This document shows, in pieces, positions 27,004-36,491 of a DNA stretch of 64,000 bases (position 1 is the first letter of the stretch; each line of letters opens with the position of its first letter). Origin of the DNA: Bacillota bacterium (lineage in GTDB: Bacteria > Bacillota > Clostridia > Lachnospirales > Lachnospiraceae); contig JAEYSV010000023.1 of the NCBI GenBank assembly GCA_023434365.1, positions 1-64,000 on the forward strand. Direction: 5' to 3'. The notes beneath the pieces were generated by a model that saw only the letters and a list, made by a program, of their open reading frames with translations, did not search any database and had not been told where the DNA came from. A program made the translations under genes and the position numbers.

Positions 27004-27035
27004 ATATCCCCTCATTTTCGAAATAGAGGGGATAT
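27004..27035 (+). promoter_or_regulatory. Leader hairpin before purM
   Basis: ATATCCCCTC (27004-27013) pairs perfectly with GAGGGGATAT (27026-27035), with a smaller ATTT/AAAT closing the loop. No T-run follows, so it is not a standard terminator. The 288-bp gap before purM shows no purine riboswitch core that I can recognise. The hairpin could regulate or protect the pur transcript. Confidence 0.5.
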
Positions 27036-27097
27036 GTTAATAACATATGTCGTACTTGTCAATTTGTCAAAAGGGAACAGAAACAGGAGGAGCCAAT

Positions 27098-28123
27098 ATG
27101 GATTATAAGAAAGCCGGAGTAGATATTGAAGCAGGGTATAAAGCTGTGGAGCTGATGAAGGAACATATTAAAGGTACCATGCGAAGTGAAGTATTAAATG
27201 GAATCGGTGGTTTTTCAGGAGCATTCTCCCTCGAGAAATTCATGACAATGAAAAAGCCAGCCTTGGTATCAGGAACAGATGGCGTAGGAACCAAATTAAA
27301 GGTGGCGTTTTTGCTAGATAAGCATGATACGATTGGAATTGACTGCGTTGCTATGTGTGTCAATGATATCGCTTGCGCTGGAGCGGAACCTTTGTTTTTC
27401 CTTGATTACATTGCATGTGGAAAAAATGAGCCAGAAAAAATTGCTTCCATTGTAAGCGGTGTGGCCGAAGGCTGTAAGCAGTCTGGTGCTGCTTTAATTG
27501 GTGGAGAAACAGCCGAAATGCCTGGGTTTTATCCGGTGAATGAATATGATCTTGCTGGTTTTTGTGTTGGAATTGTAGACCAGGATGAATTAATTGATGG
27601 CCATAGTGTAAAGGAAGGAGATGTAATCGTTGGGATTGCATCTAGTGGAATCCATTCGAATGGATATTCCTTAGTTCGTAAAGTATTTCCAATGAATGAG
27701 GAATCTTTAAATAGATATTACGAATGTCTTGGAACTACACTTGGGGAAACTTTACTGACGCCAACGAAAATCTATGTGAAAGCACTAAAATCGTTAAAAA
27801 CTGGTAAGGTTAATGTTAAAGCCTGTAGCCATATTACTGGGGGAGGATTTTATGAAAACATACCTAGAATGCTTCCAGACAACATGCATGCGATGATTAA
27901 GAAGCAGAGTTATACTGTGCCTGCGATTTTTTCTATGTTGCAAAATGATGGAAATATTGATGAAAAGATTATGTATAACACGTATAACATGGGAATTGGT
28001 ATGGCTATTGTTGTAGATTCCAAAGAGGCTGACAAAGCAGTGAACTTATTAAGAGCCTGTGGCGAAGAAGCCTATATCATTGGTGAAATAACAGCTTCTG
28101 GAAAGGGTGTTACCTTATGCTAA
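27098..28123 (+). CDS. purM: Phosphoribosylformylglycinamidine cyclo-ligase (AIR synthetase)
   Basis: A 341-residue PurM, fifth step of purine synthesis, closing FGAM to AIR with ATP. Visible motifs: MDYKKAGVDIEAG at the start, GTDGVGTKLKVAF near 60, DCVAMCVNDIACAGAEPLFFLDYIA and GGETAEMPGFY. The start at 27098 is preferred because AGGAGG stands right before it and the protein then begins exactly like family members. It overlaps purN by 7 bp, so they are co-translated. Confidence 0.95.
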   Translation: MDYKKAGVDIEAGYKAVELMKEHIKGTMRSEVLNGIGGFSGAFSLEKFMTMKKPALVSGTDGVGTKLKVAFLLDKHDTIGIDCVAMCVNDIACAGAEPLFFLDYIACGKNEPEKIASIVSGVAEGCKQSGAALIGGETAEMPGFYPVNEYDLAGFCVGIVDQDELIDGHSVKEGDVIVGIASSGIHSNGYSLVRKVFPMNEESLNRYYECLGTTLGETLLTPTKIYVKALKSLKTGKVNVKACSHITGGGFYENIPRMLPDNMHAMIKKQSYTVPAIFSMLQNDGNIDEKIMYNTYNMGIGMAIVVDSKEADKAVNLLRACGEEAYIIGEITASGKGVTLC

Positions 28124-28740
28124 GAGTAGTAGTTATGGTCTCTGGTGGTGGAACCAATCTTCAGGCGATTCTTGATAGTCTCGACGCTGGAGTAATCACG
28201 AATGCTCAAATCGTTGCGGTGATTAGTAATAAGCCGGATGCCTATGCACTAATTCGAGCTAGCAAGTATAATATTCCCGGAATCTGCGTCAGCCCGAAAG
28301 ATTACAATAGCCGGAAAGCGTTTCATCAAGCGCTCATCCAAACGGTAGATGCCTTTCAAGCTGATTTGATTGTTTTGGCGGGATATCTTGTAATATTGCC
28401 AGAGGATCTTGTGAATCGATATGAAAATCGGATCATCAATATCCATCCTTCATTGATTCCTTCCTTTTGTGGAGAAGGTTATTACGGTCTTCGTGTACAT
28501 GAAGCTGTGTTAAAGAGGGGGAATAAAGTGACTGGAGCGACCGTACATTATGTGGATACAGGTTGCGATACAGGGCCAATTATATCACAAAAAGCGGTAG
28601 AGGTACTGCCTTATGATACCCCAGAAACTTTACAAAAAAGGGTGATGGAGCAAGCTGAGTGGCATCTATTACCGGAAGCAATCAACTTGATTGCCAACCA
28701 AAGAGTTGTGATTGAACATAATATTGTGAAGATAAAATAG
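28117..28740 (+). CDS. purN: Phosphoribosylglycinamide formyltransferase
   Basis: A 207-residue PurN, transferring formyl from 10-formyl-THF to GAR. Motifs: VMVSGGGTNLQAILDSL at the N-terminus, NIHPSLIPSF with catalytic Asn-His, and TGATVHYVDTGCDTGPII with catalytic Asp. Length is normal. It overlaps purM and is followed after 97 bp by purD; purH, often between purN and purD, is absent here. Confidence 0.95.
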   Translation: MLRVVVMVSGGGTNLQAILDSLDAGVITNAQIVAVISNKPDAYALIRASKYNIPGICVSPKDYNSRKAFHQALIQTVDAFQADLIVLAGYLVILPEDLVNRYENRIINIHPSLIPSFCGEGYYGLRVHEAVLKRGNKVTGATVHYVDTGCDTGPIISQKAVEVLPYDTPETLQKRVMEQAEWHLLPEAINLIANQRVVIEHNIVKIK

Positions 28741-28837
28741 TGATACTTGTTGTTTATTAGAGAGGCAGTCGTAACATTGTGGATAAATCCTTGATGTATG
28801 GCTGCTTTCAAAGTATTGGATACTGGAGGGTTAGAAT

Positions 28838-30109
28838 ATGAAGATTTTAGTAATTGGTAGTGGTGGAAGAGAACATGCGATTGTAGCGAGTATAGCGAAA
28901 AGTAGAAAAGTGTCGAAGCTTTTTTGTGCACCTGGCAATGCAGGTATTGCTGAGCTCGCAGAATGCGTGGATATCTCTGTTATGGATTTTGAGAAGCTAA
29001 CAGCATTTGCTATGAAAGAGCAAATCGATCTTACCATTGTTGGACCAGATGATCCGTTGGTAGCGGGTGCAGTAGATGCTTTTGAAGCAGTCGGATTAAG
29101 GGTATTTGGACCTAAAAAGAATGCAGCAATAATTGAAGGCTCAAAGGCATTTAGTAAGGAGTTAATGAAAAAATATCATATTCCAACCGCCGGTTACGAA
29201 ACATTTAACAATCCAACGAAAGCCATAGAGTATGTAAAGAATGGAACATTTCCAATAGTTATAAAAGCTGATGGATTAGCACTTGGTAAAGGTGTGCTCA
29301 TATGCCAAAATTTTGAGGAAGCGCAAGAAGGAATTCGCACAATTATGCTAGATAAGCAGTTTGGCAATGCTGGAAATCAGATTGTAATTGAAGAATTTAT
29401 GACTGGACGTGAAGTGAGTGTTCTTTGTTTTTGTGATGGTACGAATATTAAGCCAATGACAAGTGCTCAAGACCATAAACGTGCAAAAGATGGTGACCAA
29501 GGCTTAAATACTGGGGGGATGGGAACATTTTCTCCTAGTCCGTTTTATACTAAGGAGATTGCAGCCTTTTGTGATAAGTATGTGTATCAACCAACGATGT
29601 CGGCTATGAAGGCAGAAGGACGTGATTTTACCGGAATACTGTTTTGCGGACTTATGTTAACAAATGAGGGCCCGAAAGTGGTTGAATATAATGCTAGGTT
29701 TGGAGATCCAGAGGCGCAGGTTATATTGCCTCGTATGAAAAATGATCTGATAGAGGTGATTGAAGCTTGTATAGACGGACGTCTTAATGAGGTTGATCTG
29801 GAATTTGAGCAAAATGCAGCAGTGTGTGTTGTCCTTGCTAGTGATGGATATCCTGAACATTATCAGAAAGGGTACGAAGTTAAGGGGTTAGAAAAATTTA
29901 TTGATAACGAGGGATATTATGCATTCCATGCAGGAACGAAAGTAGTTGACAAAAAGGTAATGACTAATGGGGGAAGGGTATTAGGTATCACAGCAAAAGG
30001 AGATACTTTAAAGGAAGCCAGAGCCAATGCTTATCAGGCTACAAAGTGGATTACTTATGATAATAAATATATGAGAAATGATATCGGAAAAGCCATTGAG
30101 GAAGTGTAA
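28838..30109 (+). CDS. purD: Phosphoribosylamine-glycine ligase (GAR synthetase)
   Basis: A 423-residue PurD, second step of purine synthesis, an ATP-grasp enzyme. It opens MKILVIGSGGREHAI, then TIVGPDDPLVAGAVDAF, the ATP-grasp region FPIVIKADGLALGKGV near 145 and QDHKRAKDGDQGLNTGGMG near 210. VVEYNARFGDPEAQ follows near 285. GGAGG precedes the ATG. It closes the purM-purN-purD operon. Confidence 0.96.
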   Translation: MKILVIGSGGREHAIVASIAKSRKVSKLFCAPGNAGIAELAECVDISVMDFEKLTAFAMKEQIDLTIVGPDDPLVAGAVDAFEAVGLRVFGPKKNAAIIEGSKAFSKELMKKYHIPTAGYETFNNPTKAIEYVKNGTFPIVIKADGLALGKGVLICQNFEEAQEGIRTIMLDKQFGNAGNQIVIEEFMTGREVSVLCFCDGTNIKPMTSAQDHKRAKDGDQGLNTGGMGTFSPSPFYTKEIAAFCDKYVYQPTMSAMKAEGRDFTGILFCGLMLTNEGPKVVEYNARFGDPEAQVILPRMKNDLIEVIEACIDGRLNEVDLEFEQNAAVCVVLASDGYPEHYQKGYEVKGLEKFIDNEGYYAFHAGTKVVDKKVMTNGGRVLGITAKGDTLKEARANAYQATKWITYDNKYMRNDIGKAIEEV

Positions 30110-30314
30110 GGATGAAGTAATAGAAGAGATGTTGATTCCTATCCGAGTGCCATAAAACTGCCATAATAATTCCGTATTCTACTTTAGTAGACAAAATGGT
30201 TATCTACATTCTATTTTCCACAAATTTGTAAGTTTTATTTTTTTAAAAAGCTTAGGAATATGTTGTAGAATGTCGATACCATTAGCAGATAAGAAAGAAA
30301 GGGAAGGAAGTAGA

Positions 30315-32714
30315 ATGAGGCAGCAAAAGAAGTGGATTGGATCAGGAGGCGTTGTGGTTTTGTGTATCCTATTGTTTTTTGTTATCAATAGTATCGACAC
30401 AATAGCAAACAGTACTGGAACAGTGACAGCCAGCTCCTTGTTTATGCGAACCGGACCAGGTACCACCTACAAAAAAGTGACATCAGGCGGTAAAACGGTC
30501 ACGCTAAAAAAGGGAGCCACAATTACGATTACCAAGCAAACATCAGGGTGGTATTATATAACAGCGAAGTATAATGGTAAAACAGTGAAGGGCTATGTGT
30601 CTGGAAACTATGTAAAATTAGTGAAAAGTAGTGCCACTGCGACTAAAACATCGAATAATACTTCAAGTTCCAATGGAGTTACTGAGGTAACAAAGTACAT
30701 TGTATCAGCTTCCGCAAGAACAACGTTAAACGTCAGAGTTAGTGCGAGTGCAAAAGCCAAACAGTTGACCGTAAGTGATACAAAAGTGAAACTGGCAAAA
30801 GGGCAAAGCATCACTATATTGAATGGAAAAGTTGTAGGTGCAGATTACTGGTATTATATTTCCTTTCGATATAAGTCAAAAACTACTTATGGCTGGGTAA
30901 GTGGAGACTACGTGAAATTGACTCTCAAAAAAGCAGAAGCAGCAAAAATCAGACCTGCCACAGTAAAAATAAAAACGGCTGCAAGAAGTAATGCTTCTGT
31001 ATATAAAATAAACAAAAAAGAAGTTATACTGAAGAAAAATCAAAGTGTTACAATTAAAAAAGAGGTACTTAGTGGTAAAGAGCGATATTATCAAATAAGT
31101 TTTACATACAGCGGTAAAAGCCGTAGTGGATATGTAAAGGATACCGATTTATATTTTAAACATACAGTGAAGGCTCCGAAGCCAACACCAAAGCCAACAC
31201 CGAAACCTACCCCGAAACCAACACCAACACCAGCACCAACACCGAAACCAACACCAGCACCGACGCCAACACCAACACCGACAAAAACACCAGAACCAAG
31301 TAACACGCCAACTCCAACCTTGCCACCGGTATTGACAAGTGAAGAGTTTGAGAAAATGTTGTCGGATCAGAGATTCCCAGAGGATTATAAACCTGCCCTT
31401 CGTGAATTACATCAGAAGTATCCATACTGGCAGTTTGAAGCGTATCATACGAATCTAGACTGGGAGACTGTAATTAGTAATCAGGCAAAGCCGGATAAAA
31501 ATACAATTAATTCAAAAGCATATAATATGATATCTACTTCAGAGAAGAGTTATAATTATGTAAAAGATCTTCCAATCAGCGGATCCGATCCAGGATGGTA
31601 TACCGCATCTGAAATAGCAGTACGTTACTATATGGACCCAAGAAACTGGCTTAGTGAGACACAGATTTTTCAGTTTGAAAATCAGGGCTATAGCAAAGAG
31701 TTTCACAATATAGGCACCGTAATAAATATGGCAAAAGGTACGCCTCTGAATGCTGAGTTTAGTTATAAAAATTCCAATGGAACATCAGTTAGCATGAGCT
31801 ATGCACAGGCATTTATGGATGCTGCAGCTTATTCTAAAGTAAGTCCTTATTATCTGATAGCAAAAGTTAAAGGTGAAGTATTAACAGCTAAGAGTGGAAA
31901 GCTAGCCTTTAGTGATTCCGTTACAGGAACCAGAGCAGGCTATGAAGGATATTATAATTTTTATAATATTGGCGCGACTGATAGTGCAACTGGTAGTGCG
32001 GTCAATAATGGCCTAAATTATGCAATGACCGGTGGAGGCAGTAGTGCTAGTTTAAAAGCAGCTATGATGATTCCTTGGAACAATCGATACAAATCAATTG
32101 TAGGCGGGTCTAAGTTTATTGGAAATACTTATATTGGAGTAGGGCAGAGTACTCCTTATTTGATGAAATATAATGTATCTTCTTATAGAACCTATACTCA
32201 TCAGTACGCAACGGATAGTCAGTATGCAAGTAAAGAAGCAAAAAAACTTCACGCTGGATATCTATCACAAAATCAATTAGCAAGCAGCAAGGTGTTTTTA
32301 ATACCAGTATATAAAAATATGCCAGCCAAAGTATCAGTGAGTCCTTCCACAGTATCGACTGCCAGTTTCAATCATTGGTTACAGTCATGGACAGTAACTA
32401 GTATTGTGGATGGGAAAGTATTATTAGGAATGAGTGGAATAGATAATGCAATATTTGTTCCAAGAACAACAGAATACAATGTCACAGTTGCAAATAATGT
32501 AAGTAAGGTCTCCATGGCAGCACATGCTGTTAATAGTCAGGCAACTGTAACATATTCCAAATTTAGTAGCAGTCAAAATAAGTACATTCAAGATACAACA
32601 CCATCTGAGATGCTACTTGATGTTGGTGTGAACAAACTGCGCGTTAAAGTAGTAGCCGGAAACAAAACAGCGATCCGGTACTATTATATTACGGTAAACC
32701 GTCTTGTAAAATAA
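30315..32714 (+). CDS. Secreted SH3-domain glucosaminidase with Pro-Thr linker
   Basis: A 799-residue exported protein. An N-terminal signal/anchor (about 9-30) is followed by three bacterial SH3 repeats (about 35-90, 120-190, 205-265). A PTPKP-type linker (about 270-335, DNA 31170-31330) and a glucosaminidase domain (about 345-660) come next. The latter includes DPRNWLSETQIFQFENQGY, SPYYLIAKVKGEVL with a likely catalytic Glu, and GYYNFYNIGAT. A cadherin-like beta-sandwich ends the protein. It probably cleaves GlcNAc linkages in peptidoglycan during wall remodelling. GGAAGG supports ATG 30315 over 30270. It lies 22 bp before the cohesin-like gene. Confidence 0.82.
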   Translation: MRQQKKWIGSGGVVVLCILLFFVINSIDTIANSTGTVTASSLFMRTGPGTTYKKVTSGGKTVTLKKGATITITKQTSGWYYITAKYNGKTVKGYVSGNYVKLVKSSATATKTSNNTSSSNGVTEVTKYIVSASARTTLNVRVSASAKAKQLTVSDTKVKLAKGQSITILNGKVVGADYWYYISFRYKSKTTYGWVSGDYVKLTLKKAEAAKIRPATVKIKTAARSNASVYKINKKEVILKKNQSVTIKKEVLSGKERYYQISFTYSGKSRSGYVKDTDLYFKHTVKAPKPTPKPTPKPTPKPTPTPAPTPKPTPAPTPTPTPTKTPEPSNTPTPTLPPVLTSEEFEKMLSDQRFPEDYKPALRELHQKYPYWQFEAYHTNLDWETVISNQAKPDKNTINSKAYNMISTSEKSYNYVKDLPISGSDPGWYTASEIAVRYYMDPRNWLSETQIFQFENQGYSKEFHNIGTVINMAKGTPLNAEFSYKNSNGTSVSMSYAQAFMDAAAYSKVSPYYLIAKVKGEVLTAKSGKLAFSDSVTGTRAGYEGYYNFYNIGATDSATGSAVNNGLNYAMTGGGSSASLKAAMMIPWNNRYKSIVGGSKFIGNTYIGVGQSTPYLMKYNVSSYRTYTHQYATDSQYASKEAKKLHAGYLSQNQLASSKVFLIPVYKNMPAKVSVSPSTVSTASFNHWLQSWTVTSIVDGKVLLGMSGIDNAIFVPRTTEYNVTVANNVSKVSMAAHAVNSQATVTYSKFSSSQNKYIQDTTPSEMLLDVGVNKLRVKVVAGNKTAIRYYYITVNRLVK

Positions 32715-32736
32715 ATAGACGGTTTTGGAGGAAACA

Positions 32737-34068
32737 ATGAAAAATAGAAATCCAAAGCGAATGATACAAATTATCGTGCTTTTAGTATGCTTAGTATTGC
32801 CGATGATATTACAAGAGACAAAATTGAAGGCAGCCAGTGCTTCGCTCAATCTAGAACAAGTTAGTGAAACCGTTAAGAGTGGTAAAAAATTCAGCGTCTC
32901 CTTTACAATCACAGCCACCACTGGTATCGGCGAGGTTGAAGTATACATGAGCTATGATGATACTGCAATTGAGTTTCTTGGTGGTGGTTCTAAAATCAAA
33001 GGACATGATGGGATTATCTATCTTAGTGATGCAGAGTTTGAAGCTAACGAGACAAAACGTAAATATGTCATGGAATTTATGGCTTTAAAAGATGGTGTGA
33101 CTGAAATTGCTGTTGATGAAGGAGCATTGCTCTATGATTATAATAATGGGTCAGCGTTATCATTTGCAAAAAAGAATGTAAAAATTGATGTAGGTGGTAA
33201 AGTGATTGATCAGGCTTCCACTTATTTAAAGACCTTGGCGATTGAAGGAGTTGAGATTAATCCTCAGTTTTCAAGAACAACATACGATTATGTAGCCACA
33301 ATGGAATACACTGAAGAGAAACAAGTAAATGTAGTAGCAAAACCAGAAGAGGAATCATCAAAAGTTCAAATCGATGGAGCGGATCAGATTATCGCTGGTG
33401 AAAATCTAATTAAGGTTACGGTGAGTGATAATGACGGCAATCAGAAAGTATATGAAATACTTTTAACTATGCTTGAATTAGGTGATGCAATGGAAACACC
33501 AGAACCTAGTGGAGATCCGATTGATCCAACGCTACAGCCCACTGAGGAGCCAAGTGAGTCAGAAGAACCAACTGCTACAAACGCACCAGGCGATGCACAG
33601 GAATTAAGCGTTGGGTTGCTAAACCATATATTAAACGGTGAAAACCTCCATTCATTAAAAGAAGGTTCTGTTTATCAAGTCGTACCGGTTGAAAATGAAG
33701 CAATCATACCAAAAGGATATGAAGAAGCAACGATTGATTTAGGAAACGATAGTGTCCAGGCATTTGTGCTAACGACAGCCAATACGCTTGATCGAGTATT
33801 ATTGTATCTTAAAACAGAGAATACAGAAGCTGATTTTTATCAGTATGATGCGCTTGAGGACACACTACAACGTTATGTTGCTCCTAAAGAAGACGAGCTT
33901 TATGCAATAAGCAAGATTGAATTCGCACAACGTGAAAAAGAGTATAAAGATAAAATAGATATACTCGGGATTTTCCTTATGGTATTAACAGGGGTTAGTG
34001 TCTTATTGTTAGGAACTACAACGCGTGTAATCTATGTGTCAAAACAAAAAAGCAGAAGAAAAAAATAG
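32737..34068 (+). CDS. Cohesin/cadherin-like surface protein with C-terminal membrane anchor
   Basis: A 443-residue envelope protein. A signal peptide (about 8-32) is followed by a cohesin-type beta domain (about 36-165: SVSFTITATTGIGEVEVYMS, then a YDDTAIEF turn). A cadherin-like beta-sandwich follows (about 170-250, starting TYLKTLAIEGVEINPQFS), then an acidic Pro/Glu/Thr linker (about 255-290). A domain of unknown type and a C-terminal membrane helix (about 412-432) with a basic tail complete it. It is probably held at the cell surface and partnered with the preceding glucosaminidase. GGAGGAAACA before ATG 32737 fixes the start. Confidence 0.75.
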   Translation: MKNRNPKRMIQIIVLLVCLVLPMILQETKLKAASASLNLEQVSETVKSGKKFSVSFTITATTGIGEVEVYMSYDDTAIEFLGGGSKIKGHDGIIYLSDAEFEANETKRKYVMEFMALKDGVTEIAVDEGALLYDYNNGSALSFAKKNVKIDVGGKVIDQASTYLKTLAIEGVEINPQFSRTTYDYVATMEYTEEKQVNVVAKPEEESSKVQIDGADQIIAGENLIKVTVSDNDGNQKVYEILLTMLELGDAMETPEPSGDPIDPTLQPTEEPSESEEPTATNAPGDAQELSVGLLNHILNGENLHSLKEGSVYQVVPVENEAIIPKGYEEATIDLGNDSVQAFVLTTANTLDRVLLYLKTENTEADFYQYDALEDTLQRYVAPKEDELYAISKIEFAQREKEYKDKIDILGIFLMVLTGVSVLLLGTTTRVIYVSKQKSRRKK

Positions 34069-34080
34069 TAAGTCAAATCA

Positions 34081-34125
34081 AAAGCTTGTTCAATGTGAAT
34101 GTCTATCATGTTGAACAAGCTTTTA
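34081..34125 (+). terminator. Intrinsic terminator after the cohesin-like gene
   Basis: AAAGCTTGTTCAA (34081-34093) pairs perfectly with TTGAACAAGCTTT (34111-34123). The stem ends in T4 then ATT. Confidence 0.85.
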
Positions 34126-34276
34126 TTAACCTATAAAGAGTCTTTGCTTTCGATACTCGTTCTTACTATAGATTACAAGCTGTACTTCCTTACAAAGTAT
34201 AGAGTTTGTATTGTTCAGGATGGATATAATAAAAAAGTAAGAACATGACCTGAAATTGAAAAAATGTAAAAGGTTA

Positions 34277-34305
34277 TTGAAAAAAATACAAATATTTGTT
34301 ATACT
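34277..34305 (+). promoter_or_regulatory. Promoter of the gntR-mcsA-mcsB-clpC operon
   Basis: TTGAAA (34277-34282), 17-nt spacer, TATACT (34300-34305). The -10 lies inside a large inverted repeat. No direct GGTCAAA heptad of the CtsR type is visible nearby. Confidence 0.75.
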
Positions 34306-34322
34306 TTGTGTATAACAAATAT
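34292..34322. promoter_or_regulatory. 13-bp inverted repeat operator overlapping the -10
   Basis: ATATTTGTTATAC (34292-34304) and GTATAACAAATAT (34310-34322) are perfect inverted repeats with a 5-bp centre. Placement over the -10 is that of a repressor site. GntR/YtrA proteins bind such palindromes, so the first gene of the operon is the obvious candidate ligand. Confidence 0.72.
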
Positions 34323-34432
34323 AATAGTAATATTCTAAATATTTGTAATGTAATTACTTATGATTATAGTTGAAGGGATTCCTTATCGCTTAAAACACAG
34401 AGAATGTGGCAACTAGCAGGGAGGTTAATAAA

Positions 34433-34804
34433 ATGATGATACGAATCGATTTTAATAGTGATGAGGCGTTGTATATACAGCTTCGTAATCAGATTATTGT
34501 CGGTATTGCTAATTCCCAGATTCAGGATGGAGATAATCTTCCTAGTGTCAGAGAACTGGCTGAAAATATTGGTATTAACATGCATACGGTAAATAAAGCA
34601 TATAGTATACTTAAGCAGGAAGGATATCTGAAGCTTGATCGAAGGAAAGGTGCAGTTATAGCGATTGATATAGATAAATTAAAGGCTACAATGGAATTGA
34701 AAAATGAAATGAAGGTGGTGTTAGCAAAAGCAATATGCCGTAATCTAAATCGGCAGGAGGTTCATCGTCTCATTGACGATATTTACAATGAGTATGGTTG
34801 CTAA
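34433..34804 (+). CDS. GntR-family regulator, YtrA subfamily
   Basis: A 123-residue regulator: an N-terminal winged helix (IYIQLRNQI-type start ALYIQLRNQIIVGIANSQ, then LPSVRELAENIGINMHTVNKAY near 40-62) and a short helical C-terminal part instead of a ligand domain, as in YtrA-type GntR proteins. It occupies the first position of the mcsA-mcsB-clpC operon, where CtsR usually sits in Firmicutes. The palindrome upstream suggests autorepression. GGGAGG supports ATG 34433; the ATG at 34436 is an alternative. Confidence 0.85.
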   Translation: MMIRIDFNSDEALYIQLRNQIIVGIANSQIQDGDNLPSVRELAENIGINMHTVNKAYSILKQEGYLKLDRRKGAVIAIDIDKLKATMELKNEMKVVLAKAICRNLNRQEVHRLIDDIYNEYGC

Positions 34805-34837
34805 CAAGCATGTAATGGCCTAATAGGAGATGATGAT

Positions 34838-35377
34838 ATGTTATGTGATAGATGTAAAATCAGGGAAGCCACGATTTATTATACACAAACAAAAGATGGT
34901 AATAAGACAGAGCAGCATTTATGTGAGGTATGTGCCTCTGAGCTGACTAAATTTCGTATGAAGTCAGCATTAAGTTCGAGGGAGATGTCTCTTGGAGGAT
35001 TACTTGCAAGTATTTTTGGTAGTTTAAGTGAAAGTCAGGATTTGGACAGGGAGGCGAAGGAGAACGTGACAGAATGTAAAGTATGTGGAATGACATATGA
35101 TACATTTATACTTAATGGCAGATTCGGTTGTTCTGCCTGCTATACTCATTTTGAAAAACAATTAGAGAAAAGTCTTCGCCAAATACAAGGTGCAACAGCT
35201 CATATAGGAAAACGTCCAAAAGGTTTTGTTAGTAAGACGCAGCGTATTATCAGTGAATTATCTGAAGTGGAACGTTTGAGTATAAAACTGCAGGATGCGA
35301 TTGAAAAGGAAGAGTTTGAGGAAGCAGCCAGACTTCGTGATTTGATTCGCGATCATAAGGCAAAGGAGGCGAACTAA
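34838..35377 (+). CDS. mcsA: McsA, activator of the protein arginine kinase
   Basis: A 179-residue zinc protein with four Cys pairs: CDRC near residue 3, CEVC near 30, CKVC near 80 and CSAC near 100. A C-terminal UVR motif follows (KLQDAIEKEEFEEAARLRDL). McsA activates McsB and links it to ClpC during heat and protein stress. It stands 33 bp after the GntR gene and 3 bp before mcsB, all one operon. Confidence 0.92.
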   Translation: MLCDRCKIREATIYYTQTKDGNKTEQHLCEVCASELTKFRMKSALSSREMSLGGLLASIFGSLSESQDLDREAKENVTECKVCGMTYDTFILNGRFGCSACYTHFEKQLEKSLRQIQGATAHIGKRPKGFVSKTQRIISELSEVERLSIKLQDAIEKEEFEEAARLRDLIRDHKAKEAN

Positions 35378-35380
35378 ACT

Positions 35381-36472
35381 ATGCTTAAGTGGTATGAAGA
35401 AACAGGAGAGCAAAAGGATATTGTGATATCCAGTCGCGTCCGTCTAGCTAGAAATTATGAAAATTATCCATTTAGTGCTACACTAAAAAATGATCAGGCG
35501 CAGATATTAGTTAACGAAATTATGAAAGAAACAGTAAAAGTGAAGCAGTCAGAGCATGCCTACCTATTTAGTGAAATGGATAAATTAAGTGAAATAGAAA
35601 AGTATGCAATGATGGAGCGCCACCTGATTAGTAGGACAATGGTACAAAAGAAGCAAAAATGTGCAGTTGCCATTTCCCCGAATGAATCTATAAGCATCAT
35701 GATGAATGATGATGATCATATACGGATACAATCCATTCAGAGTGGATTATCATTAGATAATGCATATGGGCAGGTTGCTGAGCTTGAGGATTGGCTCGGA
35801 GAATCATTTGCTTATGCCTTCGACGAGAAATATGGATATTTAACGAGCAGGGTCACAGATATTGGAACAGGAATGAGAGCCTCTTGTATATTGTTTTTAC
35901 CTGCCCTTACTGGAGCTGGTGGAATTATTAGACTTTCTGAAGAGGTTGCCAAGTACGGAATTAGTATGAAACCGCTGAATATAGAAGGGGCACTTGGTAC
36001 GTCTTTTCTTTATCTTGTCAGCAATCAAAAAACTCTGGGTGTTACTGAAAATGATATTCTTATAAATCTTAAAAATATTGTTTTACAGATAATAAAACAG
36101 GAACGAAAGAGAAGAGAATATATTCTTACCAATAATTATGATGAATTAGAAGATCAGGTATACCGTTCTTATGGTGTGTTAAAATATACGAAACAGATAA
36201 GTACCAAAGATGCAATGACATTGCTTGCGCAGGTGAAATTCGGATTAGATACTAAAATTATAGAATTTGATAATTCCAAGCAACCAGATGAATTAGAAAA
36301 TGATAATAATGCAATTGATACTTTAAATACTAGTGACATATATGCTATTATGGTGAATATTCAAGCGTATAATATGCAATGTCGCAATGGAAAGTATGCT
36401 GGTAGTAAGCTGCGAGATAAAAATAGAGCCGAGTATCTTAACTATACCCTGCCTAAATTAAAACAAAGCTAA
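35381..36472 (+). CDS. mcsB: Protein arginine kinase McsB
   Basis: A 363-residue phosphagen-kinase-fold enzyme that phosphorylates arginines on misfolded proteins, tagging them for ClpCP. Features: VISSRVRLARNYENYPF near residue 18, the catalytic region with GYLTSRVTDIGTGMRAS near 147-163, and KNRAEYLNYTLPKL at the C-terminus. Length is the family norm. It is 3 bp after mcsA and 19 bp before clpC. Confidence 0.93.
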   Translation: MLKWYEETGEQKDIVISSRVRLARNYENYPFSATLKNDQAQILVNEIMKETVKVKQSEHAYLFSEMDKLSEIEKYAMMERHLISRTMVQKKQKCAVAISPNESISIMMNDDDHIRIQSIQSGLSLDNAYGQVAELEDWLGESFAYAFDEKYGYLTSRVTDIGTGMRASCILFLPALTGAGGIIRLSEEVAKYGISMKPLNIEGALGTSFLYLVSNQKTLGVTENDILINLKNIVLQIIKQERKRREYILTNNYDELEDQVYRSYGVLKYTKQISTKDAMTLLAQVKFGLDTKIIEFDNSKQPDELENDNNAIDTLNTSDIYAIMVNIQAYNMQCRNGKYAGSKLRDKNRAEYLNYTLPKLKQS

Positions 36473-36491
36473 GAAAACAGGAGGAACCAGA

